A program made the position numbers and the translations under genes. From Ethanoligenens sp047722935 (GTDB lineage: Bacteria; Bacillota; Clostridia; Oscillospirales; Ethanoligenentaceae), in NCBI GenBank assembly GCA_047722935.1, contig JBDNZS010000052.1, forward strand, positions 1 to 21,583: a stretch of 21,583 nt of DNA, read 5' to 3'. Within the stretch, counting starts at the first letter, position 1. Each line of letters begins with the position of its first letter. The notes below the pieces were generated by a model. The model ran no database searches and had not been told where the DNA came from. It saw only the letters and a list, made by a program, of their open reading frames with translations. Of the stretch, positions 1-7,288 are shown piece after piece.

Positions 1-232
1 ATAAAATATTTTGTGTATTTTTCACAATTACATGGCTCGCACGACAATTGTAGACAATAAGAAGAGCAAACAGCAATTCAGCTAAGTCTGTGATAGGTCG
101 TGGATGCTTTTTGCACGCATTACTCGTTTGAAAGAAAGAGTGCCCGGTGTTATTCTACGACCATCCACATCTCGTAGGCGTCCTTGTATTCTATCTACCA
201 GATGGAGCAAGGTTGTTACAAAGACTGCGCAT

Positions 233-280
233 AAAAGAAAACCGCTTAGATATGCCACATCGGGCTTATCTAAGCGGTTT
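233..280 (-). terminator. Intrinsic terminator of the cupin-ferredoxin unit
   Basis: Two perfectly complementary 14-base arms (239-252, AAACCGCTTAGATA, and 267-280) enclose a 14-base loop that can itself form a GCC/GGC pairing. Read leftward, the stem is followed by TTTTCTTTT (complement of 233-241). The stem begins 8 bases past the stop codon of the leftward ORF at 288, so it should end the transcript carrying the cupin and ferredoxin genes. Read rightward there is no T-tract. Confidence 0.75.
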
Positions 281-287
281 GATCCAT

Positions 288-506
288 TTATCCGAAATTT
301 TTCTCTGATCCTTTTAAGTAGAGTGCCTGAACAAAAGGTTCTGCTGTCTTTTCGCCGGGCTTGACTCCGTAGCATTGGTCACGATATACCGGATATTTAC
401 GAGTTCCGTGGTGGCGTAAATAGCGCACGCCGCGCAAAACAGGAGGAATTGTAAGATCACAAACAAAACCTCTTTTGCTCATTTGAAACAGGTGATTGCC
501 CGACAT
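288..506 (-). CDS. Hypothetical 72-residue protein downstream of ferredoxin
   Basis: I do not recognise this protein. The ORF starts 12 bases after the ferredoxin stop codon and ends just before a terminator, a position that suits a third gene of the unit. No good ribosome binding site precedes the ATG at 506 (only AAGG directly against it). An internal ATG at 482 also lacks one, so expression would depend on coupling to ferredoxin translation. The product is basic (several Arg-His and Lys stretches), has three Cys or fewer, no signal peptide and no membrane segment. It could equally be a 3' untranslated region that happens to be open; codon use does not settle it by eye. Confidence 0.35.
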   Translation of the reverse strand: MSGNHLFQMSKRGFVCDLTIPPVLRGVRYLRHHGTRKYPVYRDQCYGVKPGEKTAEPFVQALYLKGSEKNFG

Positions 507-518
507 GCCTTGCGGATG

Positions 519-707
519 TTATTCCACAGTAATAACCGAAACCGGGCAGCCATCCCGTGCCTCCATAGCAGATTCCTTTGCCGTTTCCGGTACATCCTCC
601 GTATGGACTTCCGCCACGCCGTCTTCCGCCATCCGAAAGACCTCCGGGCAGACCTGCGCGCACAGTCCGCAGGAGATACACCCACTTCTATCCAATTTTG
701 CTTTCAT
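519..707 (-). CDS. Small [4Fe-4S] ferredoxin
   Basis: This 62-residue protein is a single-cluster ferredoxin, a soluble cytoplasmic one-electron carrier. The motif C10-I-S-C13-G-L-C16 near the N-terminus plus C54-P near the C-terminus gives the four usual ligands of monocluster [4Fe-4S] ferredoxins. C20, followed by Pro, is an extra cysteine in the place where bicluster proteins put a ligand. Much of the middle is acidic, as expected for docking to redox partners. The start is fixed by AAAGGAGC 6 bases before the ATG. It lies 41 bases downstream of the cupin gene on the same strand, so they are probably co-transcribed. The divergent siroheme reductase is a natural electron acceptor, and the NADPH-domain-less PreT further right is another possible partner; both links are inference. 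Confidence 0.92.
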   Translation of the reverse strand: MKAKLDRSGCISCGLCAQVCPEVFRMAEDGVAEVHTEDVPETAKESAMEARDGCPVSVITVE

Positions 708-748
708 AAAGAGCTCCTTTTATAGACGTTAATAAGTCGGCATCCGCT

Positions 749-1093
749 TTATTGACGCGGAAATACAACTGTAAGCAGCATTTTGAACTGCTCCTCCGCT
801 TTTACCGCGTGAGGGATGCCGGCGGGCATGACAATGGTTTCTCCCTCGCGCACTACATACTCCACTCCCGCAATGGTGATACGTGCCGTTCCATCCAAAA
901 CTGTCACCATTGCGTCGCCGTCGGAGGCGTGTGTGCTGATTTCCTCGTCTTTGTCAAAGGCAAAGAGCGTGATACTCACGGCATCGTTCTGCGCCAGCGT
1001 GCGACTGATGATTTGGCCGGGCTGATACGCGACCAACTCGGGCAGGCAAAGCGCCTGCCGATGTTCAATGTTTTTTAAATAGGGTGCACTCAT
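749..1093 (-). CDS. Single-domain cupin protein
   Basis: The 114-residue protein is a small cupin (cupin_2 type beta-barrel). The first cupin motif is around residues 50-68 (H55, then Asp-Gly-Asp at 58-60, ending in Gly68), and it lacks the usual second His. The second motif is around 84-96 (G84, P90-A-G92, H95). A metal site with H55 and H95 is plausible but incomplete, so it may bind a ligand or metal without being an enzyme. The start is supported by AAAGGAGG about 9 bases before ATG at 1093. It is the first gene of a leftward unit with the ferredoxin and diverges from the nitrite/sulfite reductase. Many such stand-alone cupins accompany redox or stress genes; no substrate can be named from the sequence. 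Confidence 0.88.
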   Translation of the reverse strand: MSAPYLKNIEHRQALCLPELVAYQPGQIISRTLAQNDAVSITLFAFDKDEEISTHASDGDAMVTVLDGTARITIAGVEYVVREGETIVMPAGIPHAVKAEEQFKMLLTVVFPRQ

Positions 1094-1277
1094 AGAGGCC
1101 GCCCTCCTTTCTGTATCCCACCATCATTTTGGACCTCTCCGCTTGGTCTTATACAAAAACCGAACGATATTCTGCGAAAAAAGTCTTTCTGATTTTGCGG
1201 CAACTGGGTTTTCCGCATTTGTGGGGACAACATGCAATTCATACGCATTTCTAAGGTCTGCGCTTTGTATTTTCTTT

Positions 1278-1325
1278 ATTATAACAGCTTTAACAAACCC
1301 TTTGTGTTGCATCCACAACGCAAAG
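1278..1325 (-). promoter_or_regulatory. Promoter of cupin-ferredoxin unit with CRP/FNR-like palindrome
   Basis: On the minus strand a TATAAT box (complement of 1278-1283) lies about 160 bases before the cupin gene. The -35 position has no TTGACA but is covered by an inverted repeat: CTTTGTGTTG (1300-1309), six-base spacer, CAACGCAAAG (1316-1325), 10-base arms with one mismatch. With a start near 1271 the repeat is centred at about -41.5, the classic position for class II activation by CRP/FNR-family proteins. Box and palindrome are seen; the activator is inferred. Confidence 0.5.
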
Positions 1326-1375
1326 CATAATATTTTCACCTGCCATGTAAGTATTGACCGTTTGGGGAAACACGC

Positions 1376-1404
1376 TGGACAGGTTCACCTTTGCGTGCTA
1401 TGAT
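1376..1404 (+). promoter_or_regulatory. Sigma-A type promoter for the siroheme reductase
   Basis: TGGACA (1376-1381), a 17-base spacer and TATGAT (1399-1404) match the vegetative consensus at 5 of 6 positions each. The box ends 75 bases before the proposed start codon at 1480. The rest of the 1094-1440 gap holds the divergent promoter and no gene. Confidence 0.55.
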
Positions 1405-1479
1405 AAATCCGAATGCGCCATTCCGTGGTACATCCGCTGATTGGGCACATCCAAATCCACGACGACCGGGGGAACTGCT

Positions 1480-3051
1480 ATGCCGACACCACTTGAATCC
1501 TACAAAGCCGAACTGAGTTTTGCCAAAATTGATGCACTTATCACCCATTATCAGGAGACCGGATGGGAAAATATCGCGCAGCACGATGTGCAGGCGCTGA
1601 AATATGCCGGTGTTTTTGTGCGGCCCAAAACACCAGGTTTTTTTATGGTGCGCGTCCGGGTGCCGGGCGGCATCCTTAAAGCGGGCGGTTTTTCTGCCGC
1701 GCAGATGCGTGTGCTGGCCGAGATTACCTATGAATTCGGCCGCGATGTGCTTGATCTAACCACAAGGCAGCAAGTGCAGCTGCGTTGGATCCGGGCCGAC
1801 GTGGTAACGTCAGTGCTGACCCGATTAAAACAAGCGGGGATGACCACGCTGCAAACCGGATTTGATAACGTTCGGAACATCACGACATGCCCGGCTGCGG
1901 GGCTAGACGCTTCCGAGGTACTGGATACCCGCCCATTGGTGGAAGAACTGAATGCCGCAATCATCGGCAATTGGTCAGCAGCCAATCTGCCGCGCAAATT
2001 TAACATCACCGTTTCGGGCTGCCGATGCGACTGCACCCACGGCGAGATCAACGACATCGCGCTGATGCCTGCGGAAAAAGACGGGGTCGTGGGCTTCAAT
2101 GTTTGGGTGGGCGGTGCGCTCGGCGCGTGGGGTACGGCGCGGGCCGTGTCTCTGGACATGTTTGTGCGTCCGGACGAGGCAAAGGACGCCTGTCTTGCCA
2201 TCATCGCCGTCTATCGTGAAAAGGGTGACCGCGAAAAACGCGGCCGCTCCCGTCTGAAATTTTTACTGGATGCAATGGGGATGGATGCTTTTCGTTCTGC
2301 CGTGACGGCACGTTTGCCATATGCGGCGCGCCCGGCTGGCGTGGAATGGACCGAAGTGGGTTGCCATCACGACCACATCGGTGTACATCCGCAGAAAACG
2401 GACGGTCTGGTTTATGTGGGACTGCATGTACCGGCCGGTCGGCTGACGCTGAAGCAAGCAGACGGGTTGGCACGGCTTGCAGAGGAATATGGCAATGGGG
2501 AACTGCGCTTGACGCCTGCACAGAATATTCTATTGCCCAATGTGCCGCACACGAAGCTGGACGCGTTACTTGCCGAGCCGCTGCTCCACGATCTTTCTCC
2601 CGCGCCGTCCCCATTCCTCAGGGGACTGACGGCTTGCGCAGGCAATACGTTTTGCGCGTTTGCACGCATTGACACCAAAGCGCGCGCATTGGAACTGGTG
2701 CACTATCTGGACGAAGCGCTCGGGCAGGATGCATTGCAGGAGGTTGGAGCGTTGGATATACATGTTTCCGGCTGCATGAACAGCTGCGCGAACCCTTGGG
2801 TTGGGTCCATCGGGCTGATTGGCAAAAAAATCAAACGTGACGACGGCATGGTGGAGGCAGCGGATATCTGCCTTGGCGGTGAGCCGGGGATGCACGGCGC
2901 ATTTGCCCGTCTCTGGCGCACCGACGTGCCTTTTACGGAATTGGGTCCCTTGTTGGCAGGCCTGCTGCGGCGCTTTTTGCAGGAAAAGACCGAAAACGAA
3001 GGCTTTCGCCACTGGTGCCTGCGCAGCGGTATTTTAGATAACGAGACATAA
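1480..3051 (+). CDS. NirA-type siroheme [4Fe-4S] nitrite/sulfite reductase
   Basis: The 523-residue protein has the duplicated ferredoxin-like plus siroheme-binding layout of assimilatory nitrite and sulfite reductases, near the usual length for ferredoxin-dependent NirA. The cluster/siroheme ligands are clear: C386-x5-C392 (within TACAGNTFCAFARIDTK) and C432-x3-C436 (within SGCMNSCANPW). In the first half, DNVRNITTCPAAGLD and SGCRCDCTHGEINDIA match conserved NirA segments. It would carry out a six-electron reduction of nitrite to ammonia or sulfite to sulfide in the cytoplasm, using ferredoxin; the small ferredoxin gene lies divergently next door. I chose ATG 1480 because GGGGGA precedes it by 7 bases; an in-frame TTG at 1441 would add 13 poorly conserved residues. 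Nitrite is favoured over sulfite by the NirA-like segments, but substrate choice cannot be proven here. No nitrate reductase or siroheme synthesis gene is in the window. Confidence 0.9.
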   Translation: MPTPLESYKAELSFAKIDALITHYQETGWENIAQHDVQALKYAGVFVRPKTPGFFMVRVRVPGGILKAGGFSAAQMRVLAEITYEFGRDVLDLTTRQQVQLRWIRADVVTSVLTRLKQAGMTTLQTGFDNVRNITTCPAAGLDASEVLDTRPLVEELNAAIIGNWSAANLPRKFNITVSGCRCDCTHGEINDIALMPAEKDGVVGFNVWVGGALGAWGTARAVSLDMFVRPDEAKDACLAIIAVYREKGDREKRGRSRLKFLLDAMGMDAFRSAVTARLPYAARPAGVEWTEVGCHHDHIGVHPQKTDGLVYVGLHVPAGRLTLKQADGLARLAEEYGNGELRLTPAQNILLPNVPHTKLDALLAEPLLHDLSPAPSPFLRGLTACAGNTFCAFARIDTKARALELVHYLDEALGQDALQEVGALDIHVSGCMNSCANPWVGSIGLIGKKIKRDDGMVEAADICLGGEPGMHGAFARLWRTDVPFTELGPLLAGLLRRFLQEKTENEGFRHWCLRSGILDNET

Positions 3052-3124
3052 CCTGATATCTGCTTGACATCAAGCAGACTCTTGCCATAACATGAGAAAA
3101 CAGGCGGCCTATCTTCCACTAAGC

Positions 3125-3179
3125 AGAACAGCAGAGGCACAAGCAACCTAAACAAAGTCGCTTGTGCCTCTGCTGTTCT
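3125..3179. terminator. Large inverted repeat between convergent genes, likely bidirectional terminator
   Basis: Perfect 20-base arms (3125-3144 and 3160-3179) flank a 15-base loop between the convergent reductase and alcohol dehydrogenase genes. The T-tract is poor on the right (TTCTTTAAT) and absent on the left. A smaller hairpin, TCTGCTTG-ACAT-CAAGCAGA (3059-3078), sits directly after the reductase stop codon. Position argues for transcription ending; the weak T-tracts leave processing or another role possible. Confidence 0.55.
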
Positions 3180-3210
3180 TTAATAACTGTAAAATGGGAT
3201 ACTGCTTAAT

Positions 3211-4311
3211 TTAAGAGAAGCTCTGTACGTACATATTGTACAGGTCGTCCTGAGATGGCACTGTCGTACAATTGGCTATGTTTTTCGCATGGATCGCCAA
3301 ACCGGAAAATTTCTGGAATTCTTCGTTGGTAATTTTCTCTTTTTCACCAAACAGACGGTTCAATACATCGCGGAAAGCAGCGGTGTCTTCCAACCCCATG
3401 ATGTTGAGCAAGTGCCGAATGGCTTCCGGTTGTTGTTTTTCTGCAAAAGCCAAAAAAGAGGCGAGTAACAGTCCGTTTGCGCGTCCATGGTCGATATGGT
3501 GGAAATAGGTCAGCGAGTACCCCATGCAATGGACGGCGGTGGTGCCGGTATGCGCAATCACGATGCCGGCGAGGGTTGAGGCATAGATGAGATCGGCGCG
3601 ACAGCTCGCGTCAGTCGTTCCGTTAAGCAGATTGCTGAAATTCCGCACAATTTTCCGAATACTTTCTTCCGCCAGCACATTGGTAATGGCATTGGCTTTC
3701 GTGGAGAGCATTCCTTCAATAGCATGGGAGAGTGCGTCAATCGCTGTGTTGATGGTCGTGCGCAGGGGCAATCCGCTTGTATATTTGGCGTCGATCAAGG
3801 CAAGCTTCGGAAAGAGCAGCGGCGTTGCAATGCTGGTCTTGGATTGTGCCAGGTCATTGGTGAGAATGGAGTACTGCGTCACTTCTGATCCGGTTCCGGC
3901 TGTTGTGGGCAGCAGGATGAGCGGTAAAATCTGTTGGGTATACGGCCCGGTGAACAGCATCTGGTCTGGCAGGTCTTGGCAGGCAAGCAGTGCAATGGCC
4001 TTAGATGCATCCATGGGTGAACCGCCGCCGATGCCAATGACGAAATCTGCGTTGTTCTGTTTTGCAAACGCCGCCCCCTCACGCACGTTGGCAATGGTGG
4101 GATTGGTCTCTACCTTATCAAATATGGCGAAACCGATGCCTTGTGCAGTCAATGCATCGGTGACATCCTGCAAAGAACCGTTTGCCCGTGCCGAATGTTT
4201 GCCGGTCACAATCAGCGCTTTCGTTCCAAATTCTTTGAACAAAGAGGCATTTTTGCGAATGCAGTCCTCATCCAGCAATACGCGCGTGGGTAAAAAAAAG
4301 TGAACAGACAT
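3211..4311 (-). CDS. Iron-containing alcohol dehydrogenase (candidate malonate semialdehyde reductase)
   Basis: The 366-residue protein is a group III, metal-dependent alcohol dehydrogenase. The N-terminal half is a dinucleotide-binding domain with G95-G-G-S-P-M-D (the NAD(P) phosphate loop) and the TTAGTGSEVT segment (137-145). The C-terminal helical domain holds the metal ligands D192, H196, H261 and H275. Such enzymes interconvert alcohols and aldehydes with NAD(P)H in the cytosol. The start at ATG 4311 has TTGGAG upstream; the open frame runs on to 4611 but that extension is unlike the family and has no signal. It is divergent from the pyrimidine importer operon, so I infer that it may reduce malonate semialdehyde, made from beta-alanine by the aminotransferase, to 3-hydroxypropionate. 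Butanol, ethanol or 1,3-propanediol dehydrogenase activity is an alternative. Confidence 0.92.
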   Translation of the reverse strand: MSVHFFLPTRVLLDEDCIRKNASLFKEFGTKALIVTGKHSARANGSLQDVTDALTAQGIGFAIFDKVETNPTIANVREGAAFAKQNNADFVIGIGGGSPMDASKAIALLACQDLPDQMLFTGPYTQQILPLILLPTTAGTGSEVTQYSILTNDLAQSKTSIATPLLFPKLALIDAKYTSGLPLRTTINTAIDALSHAIEGMLSTKANAITNVLAEESIRKIVRNFSNLLNGTTDASCRADLIYASTLAGIVIAHTGTTAVHCMGYSLTYFHHIDHGRANGLLLASFLAFAEKQQPEAIRHLLNIMGLEDTAAFRDVLNRLFGEKEKITNEEFQKFSGLAIHAKNIANCTTVPSQDDLYNMYVQSFS

Positions 4312-4353
4312 GGTTTTACACTCCAATTTCCGCATAATTTTCAGACAAGCATC

Positions 4354-4380
4354 ATTATAATAGATATGTGCTTTACTCAA
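4354..4380 (-). promoter_or_regulatory. Possible promoter of the alcohol dehydrogenase gene
   Basis: On the minus strand TTGAGT (complement of 4375-4380) and TATAAT (complement of 4354-4359) are separated by 15 bases, which is short. The TATAAT is exact and lies 43 bases before the start codon. The poor -35 and short spacing leave this uncertain, or suggest activator dependence. Confidence 0.35.
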
Positions 4381-4575
4381 GTATATAAGCCAGAGATGCC
4401 ATGTCAAGAATTTTTGAAATTGTTGTAGAATCGCACAACGTTTGAGGCAGATACTTGTGCGCAGCCGACAAGTACTGTTGTTTTTCGTTTTTGCTTGTGA
4501 AGATAATTCGGAAAAAACATGGAGAATACTTGGCATCAAACAAAGCAGAAGATTTCTTTTTGTGTCAACCGCACA

Positions 4576-4604
4576 TAGACAAAGATTGTTTAAAGAAATA
4601 TAAT
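4576..4604 (+). promoter_or_regulatory. Promoter of the candidate leader RNA / importer operon
   Basis: TAGACA (4576-4581), a 17-base spacer and a perfect TATAAT (4599-4604) predict a rightward transcript starting near 4611, about 300 bases before the importer ATPase gene. The stretch between the two divergent promoters (4381-4575) shows no gene or clear structure. Confidence 0.6.
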
Positions 4605-4610
4605 AAGGCA

Positions 4611-4800
4611 TACCTTGTGTGACAGAGAGTGATTCGACAAAATGCAGGCGGTGTTAAACCGGCCTTGGGTGCAAAAAAGAATACGGTTCTGAAACAGGAA
4701 TAGCACCATAACCATGCGCGACGATGTTGTGCCGGTTTGAGAAGACCTGTTTACATAATAAAGCAAAGACGCTGAATATATTCAGCGTCTTTTTGTTTTT
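4611..4800 (+). ncRNA. Candidate structured leader RNA or small RNA upstream of the importer operon
   Basis: Between a good promoter and a perfect terminator lies about 150 bases with no plausible ORF but clear pairing potential. CAGG (4645-4648) can pair with CCTG (4746-4749). AAACCGGC (4656-4663) pairs with GCCGGTTT (4731-4738), and GGTGC (4668-4672) pairs with GCACC (4703-4707) inside it. AAACAGG (4692-4698) could instead pair with CCTGTTT (4746-4752), which would compete with the outer helix or form a pseudoknot. The layout fits a riboswitch-like attenuator in front of the importer, or a separate small RNA of about 190 nt. I do not recognise a known riboswitch core and found no clear anti-terminator strand. 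Confidence 0.45.
4765..4800 (+). terminator. Strong intrinsic terminator ahead of the importer operon
   Basis: A perfect 28-base palindrome (4765-4792, arm AAAGACGCTGAATA) folds into a hairpin whose 3' side runs into TTTTTGTTTTTTTG. It faces rightward and lies 108 bases before the ATPase start codon. It must either be read through conditionally or end a separate RNA; no obvious second promoter is seen between 4800 and 4907. Confidence 0.85.
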
Positions 4801-4907
4801 TTGTATTCTATGGTCGATCTTCTAATCATTCCAGTTGGACCGGGTGCATCGCATGGGTGGCACACAGCAATCTATCTAAAGATAATAAAAATTGGGGTGG
4901 TAAGCGC

Positions 4908-5678
4908 ATGAGTACAGCAGATATTCAGATCTATGACGTAGGCATGACGTATACGGGGAAGAACGGAGAGCCAATTTCCGCCCTCCAGAACATCAACATG
5001 GAGATTCAAGAGGGAGAATTTATCTCCTTGCTCGGGCCTTCCGGGTGTGGAAAGACAACATTACTGCGCCTGTTGGCAGACCTTCTTCAGCCTACCAGCG
5101 GCAGTATTTCCATTTTGGGCCAATCCCCGAGGGAAATCCGTCTGCAGCGGAAATTTGGAATTGTGTTCCAGAACCCGGTGCTGTATGACTGGCGGACGGT
5201 CCGGCGGAACATTTGCATGCCGATGGAGATCATGCAAATTCCCCGTAAGGAGCGGACTGCCCGCATCGATGAAGTGCTGGAGCTGGTGGGGCTGCAAGAC
5301 TTCGGGTATAAATACCCGTTTGAACTGAGCGGCGGTATGCAGCAGCGTGTGGGAATAGCCCGCGCGCTTGCGCTCAAACCGGAAATTTTACTGATGGACG
5401 AACCATTCTCGGCGCTTGATGAGTTCACGCGCGAAAAGCTCAACGAGGATTTGCTGAACATCTGGAGTAAAAACAAGAAGACGATCATTTTTGTTACCCA
5501 TAATATTGCAGAGGCGGTCTTCCTTTCAGATCGCGTGGTGGTGCTTTCCCCGCATCCGGGGCGTCTTTCCGCCATTGTAGACATCGACTTGCCGCGTCCG
5601 CGTGTGGGTACTCTCCGTGAAGAACCGGTGTTTTACGAATATGTGGCCAAAATCAGAAAATGCTTTGAGGGAGTGTAA
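4908..5678 (+). CDS. ABC importer ATP-binding protein (SsuB/TauB/ThiZ-type)
   Basis: The 256-residue protein is the cytoplasmic ATPase of a nitrate/sulfonate/pyrimidine-precursor type importer. Walker A is GPSGCGKT (43-50), the Q-loop is near Q88, the signature is LSGGMQQR (140-147), Walker B is ILLMDEP (160-166), and the switch His is H198 in FVTHNIAEA. The start is ATG 4908 behind GGGGTGG; an in-frame ATG at 4857 would add 17 residues of low-quality sequence. The stop is 3 bases before the first permease, so the four transporter genes form one operon. The neighbouring pyrimidine genes suggest that the cargo is uracil, thymine or a related pyrimidine; the family alone would also allow sulfonates, taurine, hydantoins or thiamine precursors. 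Confidence 0.93.
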   Translation: MSTADIQIYDVGMTYTGKNGEPISALQNINMEIQEGEFISLLGPSGCGKTTLLRLLADLLQPTSGSISILGQSPREIRLQRKFGIVFQNPVLYDWRTVRRNICMPMEIMQIPRKERTARIDEVLELVGLQDFGYKYPFELSGGMQQRVGIARALALKPEILLMDEPFSALDEFTREKLNEDLLNIWSKNKKTIIFVTHNIAEAVFLSDRVVVLSPHPGRLSAIVDIDLPRPRVGTLREEPVFYEYVAKIRKCFEGV

Positions 5679-5681
5679 ACG

Positions 5682-6485
5682 TTGGGCATCACGAAAAAAG
5701 ACCGCAGGGTCGTGGCCGTCGTTTGGCTGATCGGTGTCATTCTGGTTTGGGAACTGGCAGCGTTTTTTTTACAGCATGTTGTCCACGATCCCATGGCGGC
5801 CAAAAAATTACCGTATTTTCATACGGTCGTCGTTGTTTTTATACAGAACTGGCAGGCCCTTGCGGGGGACGGTGCCGTTACTTTTTCCAGAGCGGCTCTC
5901 GGGTTTCTGCTGGGCGCGGTGATTGGGTTTGTTTTAGCCATTCTGATGAGCCTGTCCAAGATTGTTGAAAAAATTGCGTTTCCATATCTTATCATTTCAC
6001 AGATGATTCCGGTATTGGGGTTGGCGCCAATCATTTTCAACATCGTGCGAGATATGGATGCTTCGCGTATCTTCATTGCGGCATATATTACCTTTTTCCC
6101 CGTTTCGGTCAATATGCTGAGCGGCCTACGGGGTGTTGAGCAGGATAAGAGGGAGTTGCTCTATTCCATTGCAACCAACAAATTTGATGTTTACCGCAAG
6201 CTGATGATTCCTGCCTCGCTCCCGCACTTGTTCACCGGTTTGAAGATTACCGCGCCTATGGCGGTTACCGCTTCTATTTTGGTCGATATGCTCGGTTCGA
6301 GCAGTGGCATTGGTGTACGGATGTTATATGCCTTGTATTCCAGTTCCATGGACACATTCTGGGCGGCTGTTACAACCAGCGCATTGATGGGCATTATCAG
6401 TTATTACATCATTGTCGTTCTGGAACGGTTTGCTATTCCATGGAGGCAGGATATGGTTGAGGAGAAAGCTGGTGGCGCAGCATGA
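5682..6485 (+). CDS. ABC importer permease, SsuC/TauC family, first copy
   Basis: The 267-residue integral membrane protein has about six hydrophobic segments, beginning with VVAVVWLIGVILVWELAAFF near residue 10. The cytoplasmic coupling loop (EAA-like) lies about two thirds along, at ATNKFDVYRKLMIPASLPHL, where it would dock on the ATPase. The start codon is TTG at 5682, with GAGGGAG about 10 bases upstream; no ATG fits as well. Its stop overlaps the ATG of the next permease by 4 bases (ATGA), implying coupled translation. Two different permeases point to a heterodimeric channel, unlike the single SsuC of sulfonate importers, and recall riboflavin or pyrimidine-precursor importers with paired permeases. 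Confidence 0.92.
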   Translation: MGITKKDRRVVAVVWLIGVILVWELAAFFLQHVVHDPMAAKKLPYFHTVVVVFIQNWQALAGDGAVTFSRAALGFLLGAVIGFVLAILMSLSKIVEKIAFPYLIISQMIPVLGLAPIIFNIVRDMDASRIFIAAYITFFPVSVNMLSGLRGVEQDKRELLYSIATNKFDVYRKLMIPASLPHLFTGLKITAPMAVTASILVDMLGSSSGIGVRMLYALYSSSMDTFWAAVTTSALMGIISYYIIVVLERFAIPWRQDMVEEKAGGAA

Positions 6486-7255
6486 AAAAGAAATCGAATT
6501 GGGCAAGTTATATACTGCCAATCGCGTTCGGCGTGTTATTTATTGTGCTGTGGCAGCTTAAAGTATTTCATGCGCTGCTTGACCTGCAGACCTATCAGCT
6601 TCCGCTGCCTACGGATATCGTGTCGGCATTAACGCACAACGTTTCAAAAATGCTGTCTGACTGTGCGGTTACTCTCTCCGGCGCTTTGATTGGTATGGCG
6701 CTGGGTTCGTTCCTTGGGTTTGTGGTGGCGGTCATTTCCGTCTGGTTTCCCAAATGGGGCTATGGTGGAATCATTGTGGTGTCTGCGCTCAATGCCGTGC
6801 CCGTCGTGGCGCTTTCCCCCATTATGAATCTCTGGTTTACGTCCGGCATGGCACAGAAAATCGGCGTGGTAACGGTGGTCTGCATGGCGGCAATGGCGTT
6901 TAACGCATACAGCGGCCTGCGCACATTAAAACCGTTTTCTCTGGATCTGATGCAGACGGTGGCAGCCGACAAATGGACTGTTTTCCGAAAATTGCGTTTG
7001 CCAAACAGCTTGCCGTATGTGTTTACCGCCTTTAAGATCAATGTGGCCGCCTCGATCATTGCGGCAATCATCAGCGAGTATTTTGCGGCATCGACTGCCG
7101 GGCTTGGCTTTGGAATCAAAGACAACCTGCGCAAAGCTGAAATGGCAATGGGCTGGTCCTATATCGTAGTTGCCTCAATTGCCGGTGTCGTCTTGTACGG
7201 TATTATTATTTTGGTGGAACGGCATGCCATTAAATGGCATACTTCACAAAGATAA
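6482..7255 (+). CDS. ABC importer permease, SsuC/TauC family, second copy
   Basis: The 257-residue protein is a diverged paralogue of the preceding permease. It has roughly six membrane segments and a coupling loop AADKWTVFRKLRLPNSLPYV matching the same loop of its partner. The start overlaps the upstream stop as ATGA. The substrate-binding protein gene follows after a 33-base gap. With the ATPase it should form the membrane core of the importer, probably as a heterodimer with the first permease. Confidence 0.92.
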   Translation: MKKKSNWASYILPIAFGVLFIVLWQLKVFHALLDLQTYQLPLPTDIVSALTHNVSKMLSDCAVTLSGALIGMALGSFLGFVVAVISVWFPKWGYGGIIVVSALNAVPVVALSPIMNLWFTSGMAQKIGVVTVVCMAAMAFNAYSGLRTLKPFSLDLMQTVAADKWTVFRKLRLPNSLPYVFTAFKINVAASIIAAIISEYFAASTAGLGFGIKDNLRKAEMAMGWSYIVVASIAGVVLYGIIILVERHAIKWHTSQR

Positions 7256-7288
7256 ATTTGTCCCCAAAACTATTTAGGAGTGATTAGA

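Noticed and set aside
4611..4800. Known riboswitch (TPP, FMN, purine, SAM, tetrahydrofolate, ykkC)
   Set aside because: I looked for the conserved core strings of these families by eye and none fits; a few short resemblances were not enough.
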